The notes under the pieces: model-generated
Told to the model about the DNA's origin: nothing
The model's database searches: none
What the model saw: only the letters and a program-made list of their open reading frames with translations
Program-made: the position numbers and the translations under genes
Assembly (NCBI RefSeq): GCF_002019855.1
Contig: NZ_CM007717.1
Span: 6,395,750-6,459,749, forward strand
DNA length: 64,000 nt
Reading direction: 5' to 3'
Source: Streptomyces antibioticus
Lineage (GTDB): Bacteria; Actinomycetota; Actinomycetes; Streptomycetales; Streptomycetaceae
In this document: one piece after another, positions 17,208 to 25,617 of the stretch
Numbering within the stretch: position 1 is the first letter of the stretch
Layout of the letters: every line of letters starts with the position of its first letter

Positions 17208-18155
17208 GTGACTGGCTCGACCCCCTCCCGGAAGCGCCGCTTCCTGTCGCGGGGAGCGGACAAAGGGCCCGCGGAAGGCCCTCACGGCGTGCGTGACGAC
17301 GAGCGGGGCTCATCCGGCGAGGAAGTACTTCCCGCGGGATCGGCCTCGCTCGCGGCGGCGGGCGACCGGGCCGACCACCCGGTGCCCGGCGAGGAGACCG
17401 CACCCGTCGCCAGGCGACGGGCCGCGGTGGTCCGCGACAAGGCGAGAGACCTGGCCCGGGAAGGCGTCCGCAAGGGCGGTGACCGTGCCAGGGCCGGCCT
17501 TGCCTACCTGACCGACCGCATCATCGAGATCGCCCCCAGAATCCCCGTACGCGACCTCCAGACGCTCCGCAGGCAGTTCCCCGGCCTCGGACCCGAGGAG
17601 CTCGCGGACAAGCTCGTGGCGGGCGCGGCGAACGCCACCTCCACGGTCGGCGCCGGCATCGGCGCGGCCGCGATGCTGCCCGTACCGCCCGCGATGCCCA
17701 CCGAACTGGCCGCGGAGATCACCGGCGTGGCCGCGATCGAGCTGAAGCTGATCGCCGAACTGCACGAGGTGTACGGCCTCCGGCCGCCCGGCAACCTCAA
17801 GGACCGCAGCACCGCGTATCTGCGCTCCTGGTCGGGCGAGCGCGGCGTGGACCCGCTGAAGCCCTCCACCATCAACGCCGCCCTCGGCGGCCCCATGCGG
17901 CGCGAACTGCGCCAGCAGATCATGAAGCGGATGGTCCGCGACCTTCCCAACCTGATGCCGTTCCTGGTCGGCGCCGCCGTCGGTGCGCTCATGAACCGGC
18001 GGGACACCCGGAAGCTGGCCGCCAAGATCCGCAGCGACCTGCGCAAGGCCCAGGTGCCGTGGGACGCGCTGCCGGAGCTGCCGCGCCTGGAGGAGCCCGC
18101 GGACGCCCTGGACATGAAGAAGCTCCCCGGGAATCCCAGGGAGCTGGGCTACTAG
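17208..18155 (+). CDS. Conserved hypothetical protein with EcsC-like C-terminal region
   Basis: 315 aa. The N-terminal ~100 residues are low-complexity and charged. From about 105 there is a conserved Ala/Gly-rich region with DLQTLRRQFPGLGPEELADK, GAAMLPVPPAMPTELAAEIT and, near 250, LMPFLVGAAVGALMNRRDTR; this last pattern resembles EcsC-family proteins. At most two or three weakly hydrophobic segments are present, so peripheral or membrane association is possible. GTG start 14 nt after the DUF4193 stop; likely co-transcribed. Converges with the DUF3093 gene. Confidence 0.7.
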   Translation: MTGSTPSRKRRFLSRGADKGPAEGPHGVRDDERGSSGEEVLPAGSASLAAAGDRADHPVPGEETAPVARRRAAVVRDKARDLAREGVRKGGDRARAGLAYLTDRIIEIAPRIPVRDLQTLRRQFPGLGPEELADKLVAGAANATSTVGAGIGAAAMLPVPPAMPTELAAEITGVAAIELKLIAELHEVYGLRPPGNLKDRSTAYLRSWSGERGVDPLKPSTINAALGGPMRRELRQQIMKRMVRDLPNLMPFLVGAAVGALMNRRDTRKLAAKIRSDLRKAQVPWDALPELPRLEEPADALDMKKLPGNPRELGY

Positions 18156-18191
18156 CCCGGTGACGGTACTGGCCCGGTGACCGAGAGGCGG

Positions 18192-18662
18192 CTAGGACGC
18201 CGCCGCGGCCTCCCGTGCCGCCGCCAGGGCCTGGGCCAGCCGCTCCGGCTCCCGGGTCGACAGGTACAGGTAGGGCGTCGGGTCCTGCGGGTCGGTGACC
18301 TCCACCCGCAGCGCCGTCGGAATGTAGGCGCGCAGCAGCAGGAACGCGCGCGTGTCGGCCTTGTGCGTGCGCCAGGCGCGCGCCTCCTCCGCGTCCAGGA
18401 CCTCCGCCTCGCCCAGGGCCGTGACCGGGATCTTCGCCTCCCCGGCGATCAGTGAGTCGCCCACGATCCGGATGCGGACCGAGCCGTAGGAGCTGGCCAC
18501 GACCGCGGCGGCCGCGGTGCCGCCGACCAGCCCGCCGAGCAGCGGCAGGGTGCCGAACGGCAGCAGGATCAGGGCGAAGGAGACGCCCACGAGGAACGAC
18601 ACCAGCCACCAGGAGCGGGGGGCGGTGAGGCGTTCTTCGTACGGGGTGGCGGAGAGCTGCAT
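18192..18662 (-). CDS. DUF3093 domain membrane protein
   Basis: 156 aa. Opens MQLSATPYEERLTAPRSWW, followed by two transmembrane helices (about 20-38 and 42-58) and a soluble C-terminal domain of about 95 residues with RIRIVGDSLIAGEAKIP and PYLYLSTREPERLAQAL. Matches the actinobacterial DUF3093 family, equivalent in position and orientation to M. tuberculosis Rv2698. Function unknown. Divergent from the thioesterase gene with only 58 nt between the starts. Confidence 0.87.
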   Translation of the reverse strand: MQLSATPYEERLTAPRSWWLVSFLVGVSFALILLPFGTLPLLGGLVGGTAAAAVVASSYGSVRIRIVGDSLIAGEAKIPVTALGEAEVLDAEEARAWRTHKADTRAFLLLRAYIPTALRVEVTDPQDPTPYLYLSTREPERLAQALAAAREAAAAS

Positions 18663-18706
18663 GGAAGCAAGCTTGGCACGGTGTCGGGGTCGGGCGGACG
18701 CGCGGG

Positions 18707-18712
18707 TAAGGT
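18707..18712 (+). promoter_or_regulatory. Putative -10 for a leaderless thioesterase transcript
   Basis: TAAGGT ends 8 nt before the GTG at 18721 and no ribosome binding site precedes that start, a leaderless arrangement. TTGGCA at 18673 is too far (28 nt) to be the -35. Confidence 0.35.
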
Positions 18713-18720
18713 CTGCGGCT

Positions 18721-19305
18721 GTGAGTGGTACTTCCGCAGCTCTTCAGCCCCCGGCCGACGCCGGGAAACCCGTCCGTCATCCCGACGCCCCCGCACCGGG
18801 CGAGCTTCTCGGCGCCCACTACGAACACTGTTTCGGATGTGGTGGCGGGCAGCCGCACGGGCTGCACCTGGAGGCGCGGGCCGGTGCGGGCGTGACCGTG
18901 ACCGCCGAGTTCACCGTGCAGGCCGCCCACCAGGGCGCGCCGGGTCTCGCCCACGGAGGGGTGCTGGCCACCGCGCTCGACGAGACGCTCGGCTCGCTGA
19001 ACTGGCTGCTGCGGACGATCGCCGTGACCGGACGGCTGGAGACCGACTTCGTCCGGCCGGTGCCCGTCGGTACCACCCTGTACCTGGAGGCCGAGGTCAC
19101 CGCGGTGGCCCGGCGCAAGATCTACTCGACCGCCACCGGGCGGATCGGCGGCCCCGAGGGACCCGTCGCCGTCCGCGCGGACGCGCTCTTCATCGAGGTC
19201 GCCGTGGAGCACTTCGTGCAGCACGGCCGCGAGGAGGAGATCCAGGCGGCCATGAGCGACCCGGACCAGATCCGGCGGGCCCGCGCCTTCGAGGTGAACC
19301 CGTGA
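18721..19305 (+). CDS. PaaI-type hotdog thioesterase
   Basis: 194 aa. A hotdog-fold acyl-CoA thioesterase: the conserved HCFGCGGGQPHGLHLE start of the fold, then the GLAHGGVLATALDETLG active-site helix with its His and Asp, and FVRPVPVGTTLYLEAEV. Substrate unknown. Leaderless-type GTG start at 18721. The last codon overlaps the first of dut (GTGA, 4 nt). It has no equivalent in the M. tuberculosis version of this gene block that I recall, so it may be a later addition. Confidence 0.86.
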   Translation: MSGTSAALQPPADAGKPVRHPDAPAPGELLGAHYEHCFGCGGGQPHGLHLEARAGAGVTVTAEFTVQAAHQGAPGLAHGGVLATALDETLGSLNWLLRTIAVTGRLETDFVRPVPVGTTLYLEAEVTAVARRKIYSTATGRIGGPEGPVAVRADALFIEVAVEHFVQHGREEEIQAAMSDPDQIRRARAFEVNP

Positions 19306-19844
19306 GCCGTGCCCCGCTGGACGTCCTGATCCGCCGGGTTGACCCGGACGTACCGCTTCCGTCGTACGAGCACCCCGGGGACGCGGGGGCCGATCTGCGC
19401 ACCACCGAGGCGTGCGAACTGGCGCCGGGGGAGCGGGCGGTCCTGCCCACGGGCGTCTCCGTGGCGCTGCCCGACGGGTACGCGGCCTTCGTGCACCCGC
19501 GCTCCGGGCTGGCCGCCCGGTGCGGAGTCGCGCTCGTGAATGCCCCGGGGACGGTTGATGCCGGGTACCGTGGAGAGATCAAGGTGATCGTGGTGAATCT
19601 CGACCCGCGCGAGTCCGTGCGGTTCGAGCGCTTCGACCGGATCGCCCAACTGGTTGTCCAGCAGGTCGAGAGGGTTCGCTTCCAGGAGGTGGCGGAGCTT
19701 CCCGATTCGGCTCGGGCCGCGGGGGGCTTCGGGTCCACCGGCGGCCACGCCTCGGTGGACGGTGCAAGCGGTCAGGCCGCCGTGGGCGGCAGTGTGGGTG
19801 GGTATCGATACGCTTCGGTCGTATCCGACCGGGAAGGACAGTGA
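19302..19844 (+). CDS. dut: dUTP diphosphatase
   Basis: 180 aa. Hydrolyses dUTP to dUMP, keeping uracil out of DNA and feeding dTMP synthesis. All five trimeric-dUTPase motifs are present in order: DAGADLRT, HPRSGLA, NAPGTVDAGYRGEIKV with the catalytic Asp, FDRIAQLVV and GGFGSTGGH. About 30 residues of Gly/Ser-rich sequence follow motif 5, longer than the typical tail. GTG at 19302 overlaps the thioesterase stop by 4 nt; the DUF3710 gene starts 1 nt after its stop, so the three form an operon. Confidence 0.94.
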   Translation: MSRAPLDVLIRRVDPDVPLPSYEHPGDAGADLRTTEACELAPGERAVLPTGVSVALPDGYAAFVHPRSGLAARCGVALVNAPGTVDAGYRGEIKVIVVNLDPRESVRFERFDRIAQLVVQQVERVRFQEVAELPDSARAAGGFGSTGGHASVDGASGQAAVGGSVGGYRYASVVSDREGQ

Positions 19845-19845
19845 C

Positions 19846-20613
19846 GTGTTCGGACGTCGCAACAAGAAGGGTGCCGCCGAGAACGCGGCCGGCGAGGCCG
19901 AGCAGGTCGTCGACAGTGTCGACACTGAGGCGGACGACGAGGTGACCGGCCCGCGCGAGCGCGTGCGGCTGGAGCCGGAGCCCCGGCCCGACGGGCCGTG
20001 GGACGACTCGGAGGTCCGCGACCCGGCCGAGGGCCGGGTGGACCTGGGCGGTCTGTTCGTGCCGGGCGTCGACGGCATGGAGCTGCGGGTCGAGGTCGCG
20101 GGTGACGCGATCGTCGCCGCCACCGTCGTACTGCGCGACAGCGCCATCCAGCTCCAGGCGTTCGCCGCGCCCAAGCGCGAGGGCATCTGGGGCGAGGTGC
20201 GCGAGGAGATCGGCTCGGGCATCACCCAGCAGGGCGGCATCATCGACGAGGTCGAGGGCCCCCTGGGCTGGGAGCTGAGGGCCCAGGTGCCGGTGCAGCT
20301 TCCCGACGGCACGGGCGGCTTCCACGTCGTGCGGTTCGTCGGTGTGGACGGCCCCCGCTGGTTCCTGCGCGGGGTGATCTCGGGGCAGGGCGCGGTGCAG
20401 CCGCAGGCCGCCGGGCTGCTGGAGCAGATCTTCCGGGACACGGTCGTGGTCCGCGGTGACGGTCCGATGGCCCCCCGTGACCCGATCGTCCTCAAGCTGC
20501 CCAACGACGCGCAGATGGTGCCCGAGGGTGTCCAGCAGCAGGAGGAGGGCTCGCGCTTCTCCGGCGGCATGGGCCAGCTCCAGCGCGGACCGGAGATCAC
20601 CGAGGTCCGCTGA
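19846..20613 (+). CDS. DUF3710 domain protein
   Basis: 255 aa. Starts VFGRRNKKGAAEN; a charged N-terminal region (1-60) precedes the conserved DUF3710 domain (about 60-230) with VDLGGLFVPGVDGMELRVEV, EGIWGEVREEI, GPLGWELRAQVP and GPRWFLRGVISGQGA. Position downstream of dut equals M. tuberculosis Rv2696c. Function unknown, cytoplasmic. GTG start with GGAAGGA about 8 nt upstream, inside the end of dut. Ends before a rho-independent-like hairpin. Confidence 0.87.
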   Translation: MFGRRNKKGAAENAAGEAEQVVDSVDTEADDEVTGPRERVRLEPEPRPDGPWDDSEVRDPAEGRVDLGGLFVPGVDGMELRVEVAGDAIVAATVVLRDSAIQLQAFAAPKREGIWGEVREEIGSGITQQGGIIDEVEGPLGWELRAQVPVQLPDGTGGFHVVRFVGVDGPRWFLRGVISGQGAVQPQAAGLLEQIFRDTVVVRGDGPMAPRDPIVLKLPNDAQMVPEGVQQQEEGSRFSGGMGQLQRGPEITEVR

Positions 20614-20653
20614 GGATCGTCGAAACGGTTCGTTCGGCTTCGTAGAAACGGCG

Positions 20654-20687
20654 AGGGCCGCATCCCGTTCGGGATGCGGCCCTTTCT
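20654..20687 (+). terminator. Terminator of the thioesterase-dut-DUF3710 operon
   Basis: AGGGCCGCATCCC (20654-20666), 4-nt loop gttc, exact complement at 20671-20683, followed by a short T run. Located 40 nt after the DUF3710 stop. Confidence 0.85.
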
Positions 20688-20722
20688 CGTGTCCTTCTTG
20701 TGTCCTTCTCGTGTGTGAACTC

Positions 20723-20751
20723 TTGACGCCGGATTGGTCTGTACCTACCGT
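20723..20751 (+). promoter_or_regulatory. Promoter with DasR-type (dre-like) box, upstream of the alginate-lyase-family gene
   Basis: TTGACG (20723-20728) and TACCGT (20746-20751) are separated by 17 nt, a good vegetative promoter. The spacer contains TGGTCTGTACCT (20735-20746). It matches the TGGTCTNNACCT motif of Streptomyces chitinase promoters and is close to the DasR consensus TGGTCTAGACCA. A repressor bound there would cover the -10. The start codon is about 65 nt downstream. Confidence 0.6.
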
Positions 20752-20819
20752 CTCGGCTCAGCGCGCCTGTTCATAAAGGCGCTTCACGTTCACATACGAG
20801 AACGGAAGGCCCCCCACGC

Positions 20820-21992
20820 ATGCGCAGAACCCCACTTCTCGCGGCCGTCACCGCCCTCCTCGCCGGAGTCCTCGCCCTGCCCGCCGGCGCCGAAGCCGCT
20901 CCCGCGACCTTCGCCCACCCCGGAGTCACCGTCTCCAAGAGCCAGTTGGACTTCACCCGCTCCCGGGTCAACGCCGGCGCCCAGCCCTGGAAGGGCGCCT
21001 TCGACCAGATGCTGGCGAGCAAGTACGCCGACCTGAACCGCACCCCCAAGCCCCGCGCGGTCGTCGAGTGCGGCTCCTACTCCAACCCCAACAACGGCTG
21101 CACCGACGAGCGCGAGGACGCCATCGCCGCGTACACCGACGCCCTCGCCTGGTACATCACCCGGGACGAGCGGTACGCCAGGAAGGCCATCCAGCTCATG
21201 GACGCCTGGTCGGCGGTCGTCAGGGACCACACCAACAGCAACGCCCCGCTCCAGACCGGCTGGGCCGGCTCCTCCTGGCCCAAGGCCGCGGAGATCATCA
21301 AGTACACGTACACCGGCGGCTGGCCGAACTCCGGCCGGTTCGCCACCATGCTCCGTGACGTCTATCTGCCCGAGATCATCAACGGCTCCAACTCCAACGG
21401 CAACTGGGAGCTGTCGATGATGGAGGCCGCCGTCGGGATCTCCGTCTTCCTGGAGGACAAGGCGTCGTACGACAAGGCCATGGGGAAGTTCCGCACCCGG
21501 ACCGCGGCCTACGTCTACCTCGCCTCCGACGGCGATCTGCCGAAGACCGTGCCGAGCCAGAACCTCAACACCCGGGAGAAGATCGTCAACTACTGGCAGG
21601 GCCAGGGCACCTTCGTCACCGGCCTGACCCAGGAGACCTGCCGCGACTTCACCCACACCGGCTACGGCATCTCCGCGATCTCCCACATCGCCGAGACCAG
21701 CCGCATCCAGGGCCAGGACCTCTACGGCACCGATGTCGGCGAACGGCTGCGGCAGGCGCTCGGCTTCCAGTCCAAGTACGAGCTGGGCACGGCCGTCCCG
21801 AGCTGGCTGTGCGGGGGTTCCCTGCACCTGGGGCTCGGGCCGGTCACCGAGGTCGGCTTCAACGCGCTGCACCACCGGCTCGGCGTCGCGATGACCAACA
21901 CCCAGACGCTCACCGAGCGCGGCCGCCCGGCGGGCAGCAACAACCTGTTCGTGGCCTGGGAGACGCTGACCCACGCCCAGAACTCCGCGTGA
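20820..21992 (+). CDS. Secreted alginate lyase family protein
   Basis: 390 aa. Sec signal peptide (about 1-26, ending near AGAEA). The mature part has the (alpha/alpha)-toroid lyase pattern: WKGAFDQMLASKYADL, CGSYSNPNNGCTDE, AYTDALAWYITRDERYARKA, a catalytic-type block NGSNSNGNWELSMMEA and QETCRDFTHTGYGI. This fits the PF05426 alginate-lyase family of polysaccharide lyases; the actual polymer is not known. GGAAGG lies about 10 nt before the ATG. It has its own promoter with a DasR-type box, suggesting amino-sugar or chitin-linked control, and its own terminator. It interrupts an otherwise conserved gene block. Confidence 0.83.
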   Translation: MRRTPLLAAVTALLAGVLALPAGAEAAPATFAHPGVTVSKSQLDFTRSRVNAGAQPWKGAFDQMLASKYADLNRTPKPRAVVECGSYSNPNNGCTDEREDAIAAYTDALAWYITRDERYARKAIQLMDAWSAVVRDHTNSNAPLQTGWAGSSWPKAAEIIKYTYTGGWPNSGRFATMLRDVYLPEIINGSNSNGNWELSMMEAAVGISVFLEDKASYDKAMGKFRTRTAAYVYLASDGDLPKTVPSQNLNTREKIVNYWQGQGTFVTGLTQETCRDFTHTGYGISAISHIAETSRIQGQDLYGTDVGERLRQALGFQSKYELGTAVPSWLCGGSLHLGLGPVTEVGFNALHHRLGVAMTNTQTLTERGRPAGSNNLFVAWETLTHAQNSA

Positions 21993-22034
21993 ATCGAGCA
22001 GGCGTGAACCGATCGGGGGGTCTCGTCCGATGAA

Positions 22035-22072
22035 GGGGGTGAGGGGCGGCGGAGCGGGCGCCCCTCACCCCC
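22035..22072 (+). terminator. Terminator after the alginate-lyase-family gene
   Basis: GGGGGTGAGGGGCG (22035-22048) pairs exactly with 22059-22072 across a 10-nt loop, 43 nt past the stop codon. Confidence 0.8.
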
Positions 22073-22128
22073 TCCGGCCGGCCCGGCCGGGGGACCATGG
22101 TCCTCGGGAGCTGAGAGAGGCAGGCCGC

Positions 22129-22809
22129 ATGGTGAACCCCACCAGGGTGCTCGTCGTCGACGACGAGCCGCAGACCCTGCGCGCCCTCGTGATCAACCTG
22201 CGCGCCCGCAGATACGAGGTCGACACCGCCCCGGACGGCGTCACCGCCCTGGAGCTGGCCGCCGCCCACCGGCCGGACGCGGTCGTGCTCGACCTGGGAC
22301 TCCCCGACATGGACGGCGTCGAGGCGATCAAGAAGCTGCGCGACCGGACCCGGGTGCCGATCCTGGCGCTGTCCGCCCGGCACTCCGCGGCCGAGAGAGC
22401 CGAGTCCCTCGCGGCGGGCGCCGACGCCTATGTCACCAAGCCCTTCGACCTCGACGCCCTGCTGGCCCGGCTGCGGGACGCGGTGCGCGAAGCGGCCGTG
22501 GACAGTGACGTGGTCGTGGAGGTCGGCGGGTTCACCGTCGACCTGGCCGCCGGGAAGGTCCACCGGGACGGCGAGGACGTCCGGCTGACGCCCACCGAGT
22601 GGCGGCTGCTGGAGGTGCTGGTGCGCAACGCGGGCCGGCCGGTCGGCCGCAGGCACCTGCTCCAGGCGGTGTGGGGACCGTCGTACGGGACGGAGTCGAA
22701 CTATCTGCGGGTCTACATGGCCCAGCTCAGACGCAAGCTGGAGCCCGACCCCTCGCGCCCCGCGCACCTCATCACCGAACCGGGGACGGGATACCGGTTC
22801 GAACGGTAG
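22129..22809 (+). CDS. Orphan response regulator, OmpR/KdpE type
   Basis: 226 aa. Receiver domain with VVDDEPQ, phospho-acceptor D55 (VVLDLGLPDMDG) and the Lys of YVTKPFDLD. The winged-helix output domain starts near 130 (LTPTEWRLLEVLVRNAGRPV, YLRVYMAQLRRKLE, TEPGTGYRFER) and closely resembles KdpE. No histidine kinase gene is adjacent, so it is an orphan or pairs with a distant kinase. ATG at 22129, GAGAGAGG about 10 nt upstream. TrkA-type potassium proteins are encoded 2 kb further on, which fits a KdpE-like role but proves nothing. Confidence 0.85.
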   Translation: MVNPTRVLVVDDEPQTLRALVINLRARRYEVDTAPDGVTALELAAAHRPDAVVLDLGLPDMDGVEAIKKLRDRTRVPILALSARHSAAERAESLAAGADAYVTKPFDLDALLARLRDAVREAAVDSDVVVEVGGFTVDLAAGKVHRDGEDVRLTPTEWRLLEVLVRNAGRPVGRRHLLQAVWGPSYGTESNYLRVYMAQLRRKLEPDPSRPAHLITEPGTGYRFER

Positions 22810-22867
22810 TGCCAGTGCTCGTACCGCGGGGTACGGCGGTGTCGGCGGGCACCGGTACGCTTCTGAT

Positions 22868-23266
22868 ATGAGTGCTGTTCCTCGTTCCGAAAAGCCGGTG
22901 GGCCGGTTCCGGCGCATGCTCGACCGGCTCTCCTCGTCCCAGGAGGACCTGGAGTCGGAGGAGCTGCGCGAGGACGCCGAGACGGCCGGCTGCATCCGCA
23001 TCGGAGACTGCCAGGACCGCCAGATAGTGACGGTTACTGGTACCTTGCGCACGGTCACCCTGCGGCCGAGGGCCGGTGTCCCGGCTCTGGAGGCGGAGCT
23101 GTTCGACGGCACCGCCGCGCTGGACGTGGTGTGGCTGGGCAGGCGTTCCATCGTGGGCATAGAACCGGGGCGCAGGCTCATCGCATCGGGCCGTGTCTCC
23201 ATGAGCAGAGGCCGCCGGGTGCTCTTCAACCCGAAGTACGAACTGAGACCCCTCGGTAGGGAGTAG
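22868..23266 (+). CDS. OB-fold nucleic-acid-binding domain protein
   Basis: 132 aa. A charged N-terminal helix (RFRRMLDRLSSSQEDLESEEL) precedes an OB-fold (about 45-130) with VTVTGTLRTVTLRP, LEAELFDGTAALDVVWLGRR and RLIASGRVSMSRGRRVLFNP, the pattern of tRNA-anticodon/ssDNA-binding OB domains. Equivalent by position to M. tuberculosis Rv2694c. The ATG lacks a Shine-Dalgarno but TACGCT lies 6 nt upstream, suggesting a leaderless transcript. The DUF3159 gene follows after 3 nt. Confidence 0.83.
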   Translation: MSAVPRSEKPVGRFRRMLDRLSSSQEDLESEELREDAETAGCIRIGDCQDRQIVTVTGTLRTVTLRPRAGVPALEAELFDGTAALDVVWLGRRSIVGIEPGRRLIASGRVSMSRGRRVLFNPKYELRPLGRE

Positions 23267-23269
23267 CCG

Positions 23270-24019
23270 GTGACGTCGCTCGACAAGCCGACCGAAGACA
23301 CTCAGCAGGACGACGCCCGGGCGGTGACCGAGGCTGCCTTGTTCGAGGCGTTCGGCGGGGTGCGGGGCATGGTCGAGACGGTGATGCCCGGCCTGCTCTT
23401 CGTCACGATCTTCACGATCAACAAGGACCTGCACATGGCGGCGATCGCCGCCCTCGTGGTCTCGGTGATCCTGGTCGTGGTCCGCCTGGCGATGAAGGAC
23501 ACCGTCAAGCACGCCTTCAGCGGGGTGTTCGGCGTGGCCTTCGGTGTCGTCTTCGCGATGATGACCGGCAACGCCAAGGACTTCTATCTCCCCGGCATGC
23601 TCTACACGCTGGGTCTGGGGCTGGCCTACATCGTCACGACCCTGTGCGGGGTCCCGCTGATCGGGCTGATCCTCGGCCCGGTGTTCAAGGAGAACCTCTC
23701 CTGGCGCACCCGCAACCCGGGCCGCAAGGCGGCGTACGCCAAGGCCAGCTACGCCTGGGGCCTGATCCTGCTCGCCAAGTGCGCGATCCTCTTCCCGCTG
23801 TACTGGTGGGCCGACACCACCCAGTTCGGCTGGGTGCTGGTCGCGCTGAAGATCCCGCCGTTCCTGCTCGCCGTCTGGCTGACCTGGGTCTTCCTGGCGA
23901 AGGCGCCCGCGCCGATCGACGTCTTCGCGGAGCTGGAGGCGAAGGAGAAGGCCGAGGAGGAGCGGAAGGCCGCCGCTGCCGCCGACGCCAACGGCGGACG
24001 GCACCGCCGGGAGGACTGA
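23270..24019 (+). CDS. DUF3159 integral membrane protein
   Basis: 249 aa. Six or so transmembrane helices between residues 40 and 215 (GLLFVTIFTIN, IAALVVSVILVVVRLAM, GVFGVAFGVVFAMMTG, LGLGLAYIVTTL, YAWGLILLAKCAILF, FLLAVWLTWVFLA). A cytoplasmic charged tail is rich in Ala/Glu/Lys. Matches the actinobacterial DUF3159 family (Rv2693c in the equivalent block). Transport is plausible but unproven. GTG start 3 nt after the OB-fold gene. Confidence 0.87.
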   Translation: MTSLDKPTEDTQQDDARAVTEAALFEAFGGVRGMVETVMPGLLFVTIFTINKDLHMAAIAALVVSVILVVVRLAMKDTVKHAFSGVFGVAFGVVFAMMTGNAKDFYLPGMLYTLGLGLAYIVTTLCGVPLIGLILGPVFKENLSWRTRNPGRKAAYAKASYAWGLILLAKCAILFPLYWWADTTQFGWVLVALKIPPFLLAVWLTWVFLAKAPAPIDVFAELEAKEKAEEERKAAAAADANGGRHRRED

Positions 24020-24040
24020 CGCCGCCCGAACCGCGCGACA

Positions 24041-24076
24041 CGGAAGGGCGCCCCGGATTCTCGGGGCGCCCTTCCG
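24041..24076. terminator. Bidirectional hairpin between DUF3159 and the TrkA genes
   Basis: CGGAAGGGCGCCCCG (24041-24055) and its exact complement (24062-24076) around a 6-nt loop, between convergent genes. Confidence 0.85.
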
Positions 24077-24136
24077 TCGTCGTATGAAGTCGGCGTACGG
24101 CCTCTCCGTCGTCGTAAGAAGCGGGCTTACGGCCTC
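24073..24136. repeat. 32-bp imperfect tandem duplication
   Basis: Two 32-bp units (24073-24104 and 24105-24136) both begin TCCGTCGTCGTA and end ACGGCCTC, differing at four or so positions. The array starts inside the terminator arm and ends 9 nt before the stop codon of the downstream TrkA gene (minus strand). A degenerate third start (GCCGTCGG) follows. Confidence 0.75.
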
Positions 24137-24145
24137 GCCGTCGGG

Positions 24146-24817
24146 TCAGCTTCCTTCGCGCCGCACCGACAGCAGGTCCTCCAACTGCTCCTCCCGGGCC
24201 TGGGCGGCCACGAACAGCAGTTCGTCGCCCGGCTCCAGGGAGTCCTCGCGGGTCGGGGTGAGGACCCGGGTGCCGCGGATGATGGTGACCAGGGAGGTGT
24301 CCTCGGGCCACTCCACATCGCCGACCTGGGTGCCGGCCAGCGCCGACTCCTCCGGGAGGGTCAGCTCGACGAGGTTGGCGTCGCCGTGGCTGAAGCGCAG
24401 CAGCCGGACCAGGTCGCCGACGCTCACCGCCTCCTCGACCAGGGCGGACATCAGACGCGGGGTGGAGACGGCCACGTCGACGCCCCAGGACTCGTTGAAG
24501 AGCCACTCGTTCTTGGGGTTGTTGACGCGGGCGACGACGCGCGGGACGCCGTACTCCGTCTTCGCCAGCAGGGAGACGACCAGGTTGACCTTGTCGTCGC
24601 CGGTCGCGGCGATCACGACGTTGCAGCGCTGGAGGGCCGCCTCGTCCAGGGACGTGATCTCGCAGGCGTCGGCGAGCAGCCACTCCGCCTGCGGGACGCG
24701 CTCGACCGAGATGGCGGTCGGCGCCTTGTCGACGAGCAGGACCTCGTGGCCGTTCTCCAGCAGCTCGCCCGCGATCGAGCGGCCGACCGCACCGGCACCG
24801 GCAATGGCGACTCTCAT
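24146..24817 (-). CDS. TrkA family potassium uptake regulatory protein (second of pair)
   Basis: 223 aa. RCK_N Rossmann domain with GAGAVGRSIAGELLENGHEV and an acidic residue ending strand 2 (LLVDKA), followed by an RCK_C (TrkA_C) domain from about residue 135 (LVELTLPEESALAGTQVGDV, LEPGDELLFVAA). Such cytosolic proteins bind NAD(H) or nucleotides and gate K+ transport. The start overlaps the previous gene's stop by one base. Corresponds in order to M. tuberculosis ceoC/trkB (Rv2692). The partner transporter is not fixed; the divergent APC permease is a candidate. Confidence 0.9.
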   Translation of the reverse strand: MRVAIAGAGAVGRSIAGELLENGHEVLLVDKAPTAISVERVPQAEWLLADACEITSLDEAALQRCNVVIAATGDDKVNLVVSLLAKTEYGVPRVVARVNNPKNEWLFNESWGVDVAVSTPRLMSALVEEAVSVGDLVRLLRFSHGDANLVELTLPEESALAGTQVGDVEWPEDTSLVTIIRGTRVLTPTREDSLEPGDELLFVAAQAREEQLEDLLSVRREGS

Positions 24818-25485
24818 CAGTGACCGTCCTCCTTCGGGCCCTCGGAGAACGACGCCTCGACCTTCTCCACGTCGTCGCTGCGCATCATCACGTGCACCAG
24901 GTCGCCCTCCTGGAGCACCGTCTGCGAGGTCGGCAGGATCGCCTCGCCGAGCCGGGTGAGGAACGCCACGCGGACGCCCGTCTCCTCCTGGAGCGTGCTG
25001 ATCTTGTGGCCGACCCAGGACTCGTCGGCGTGCACCTCGGCGAGCTGGACGCCCCCGGTCGGGTCGCGCCACAGCGGCTCGGCACCCGAGGGCAGCAGCC
25101 GGCGCAGCATCTGGTCGGCCGTCCAGCGGACCGTGGCGACGGTCGGGATGCCCAGGCGCTGGTAGACCTCGGCGCGCCGCGGGTCGTAGATCCGCGCGGC
25201 GACGTTCTCGATGCCGAACATCTCGCGGGCCACCCGCGCGGCGATGATGTTGGAGTTGTCGCCACTGGAGACGGCGGCGAAGGCGCCCGCCTCCTCGATA
25301 CCGGCCTCGCGCAGGGTGTCCTGGTCGAAACCGACTCCGGTGACCCGGCGGCCGCCGAAGCCGGAGCCCAAACGTCGGAAGGCGGTGGGGTCCTGGTCGA
25401 TCACGGCGACCGTGTGCCCCTGTTGCTCCAGGGTCTGGGCGAGAGCGGAACCCACTCTGCCGCAGCCCATGATGACGATGTGCAC
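24817..25485 (-). CDS. TrkA family potassium uptake regulatory protein (first of pair)
   Basis: 222 aa. RCK_N domain with MHIVIMGCGRVGSALAQTLE and VIDQDPTAFRRL, then a TrkA_C domain from about 135 (VQLAEVHADESWVGHKIS, VLQEGDLVHVMMRSDDVEKV). Paralogue of the next gene and translationally coupled to it. Together they likely form a hetero-octameric ring controlling a K+ transporter. Corresponds to M. tuberculosis ceoB (Rv2691). Confidence 0.9.
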   Translation of the reverse strand: MHIVIMGCGRVGSALAQTLEQQGHTVAVIDQDPTAFRRLGSGFGGRRVTGVGFDQDTLREAGIEEAGAFAAVSSGDNSNIIAARVAREMFGIENVAARIYDPRRAEVYQRLGIPTVATVRWTADQMLRRLLPSGAEPLWRDPTGGVQLAEVHADESWVGHKISTLQEETGVRVAFLTRLGEAILPTSQTVLQEGDLVHVMMRSDDVEKVEASFSEGPKEDGH

Positions 25486-25617
25486 GACCGTCCTTCCGAG
25501 TCAAGAAGTCAAGATGTCAATAAGTTCTCTTGCGTGGCTCAGAACAGGGTCTCAGACCGTCGACCAAGCTACACACGCGCGGTCGATGTGGGGCACCCCC
25601 GTGCACAGTTCGGACAG

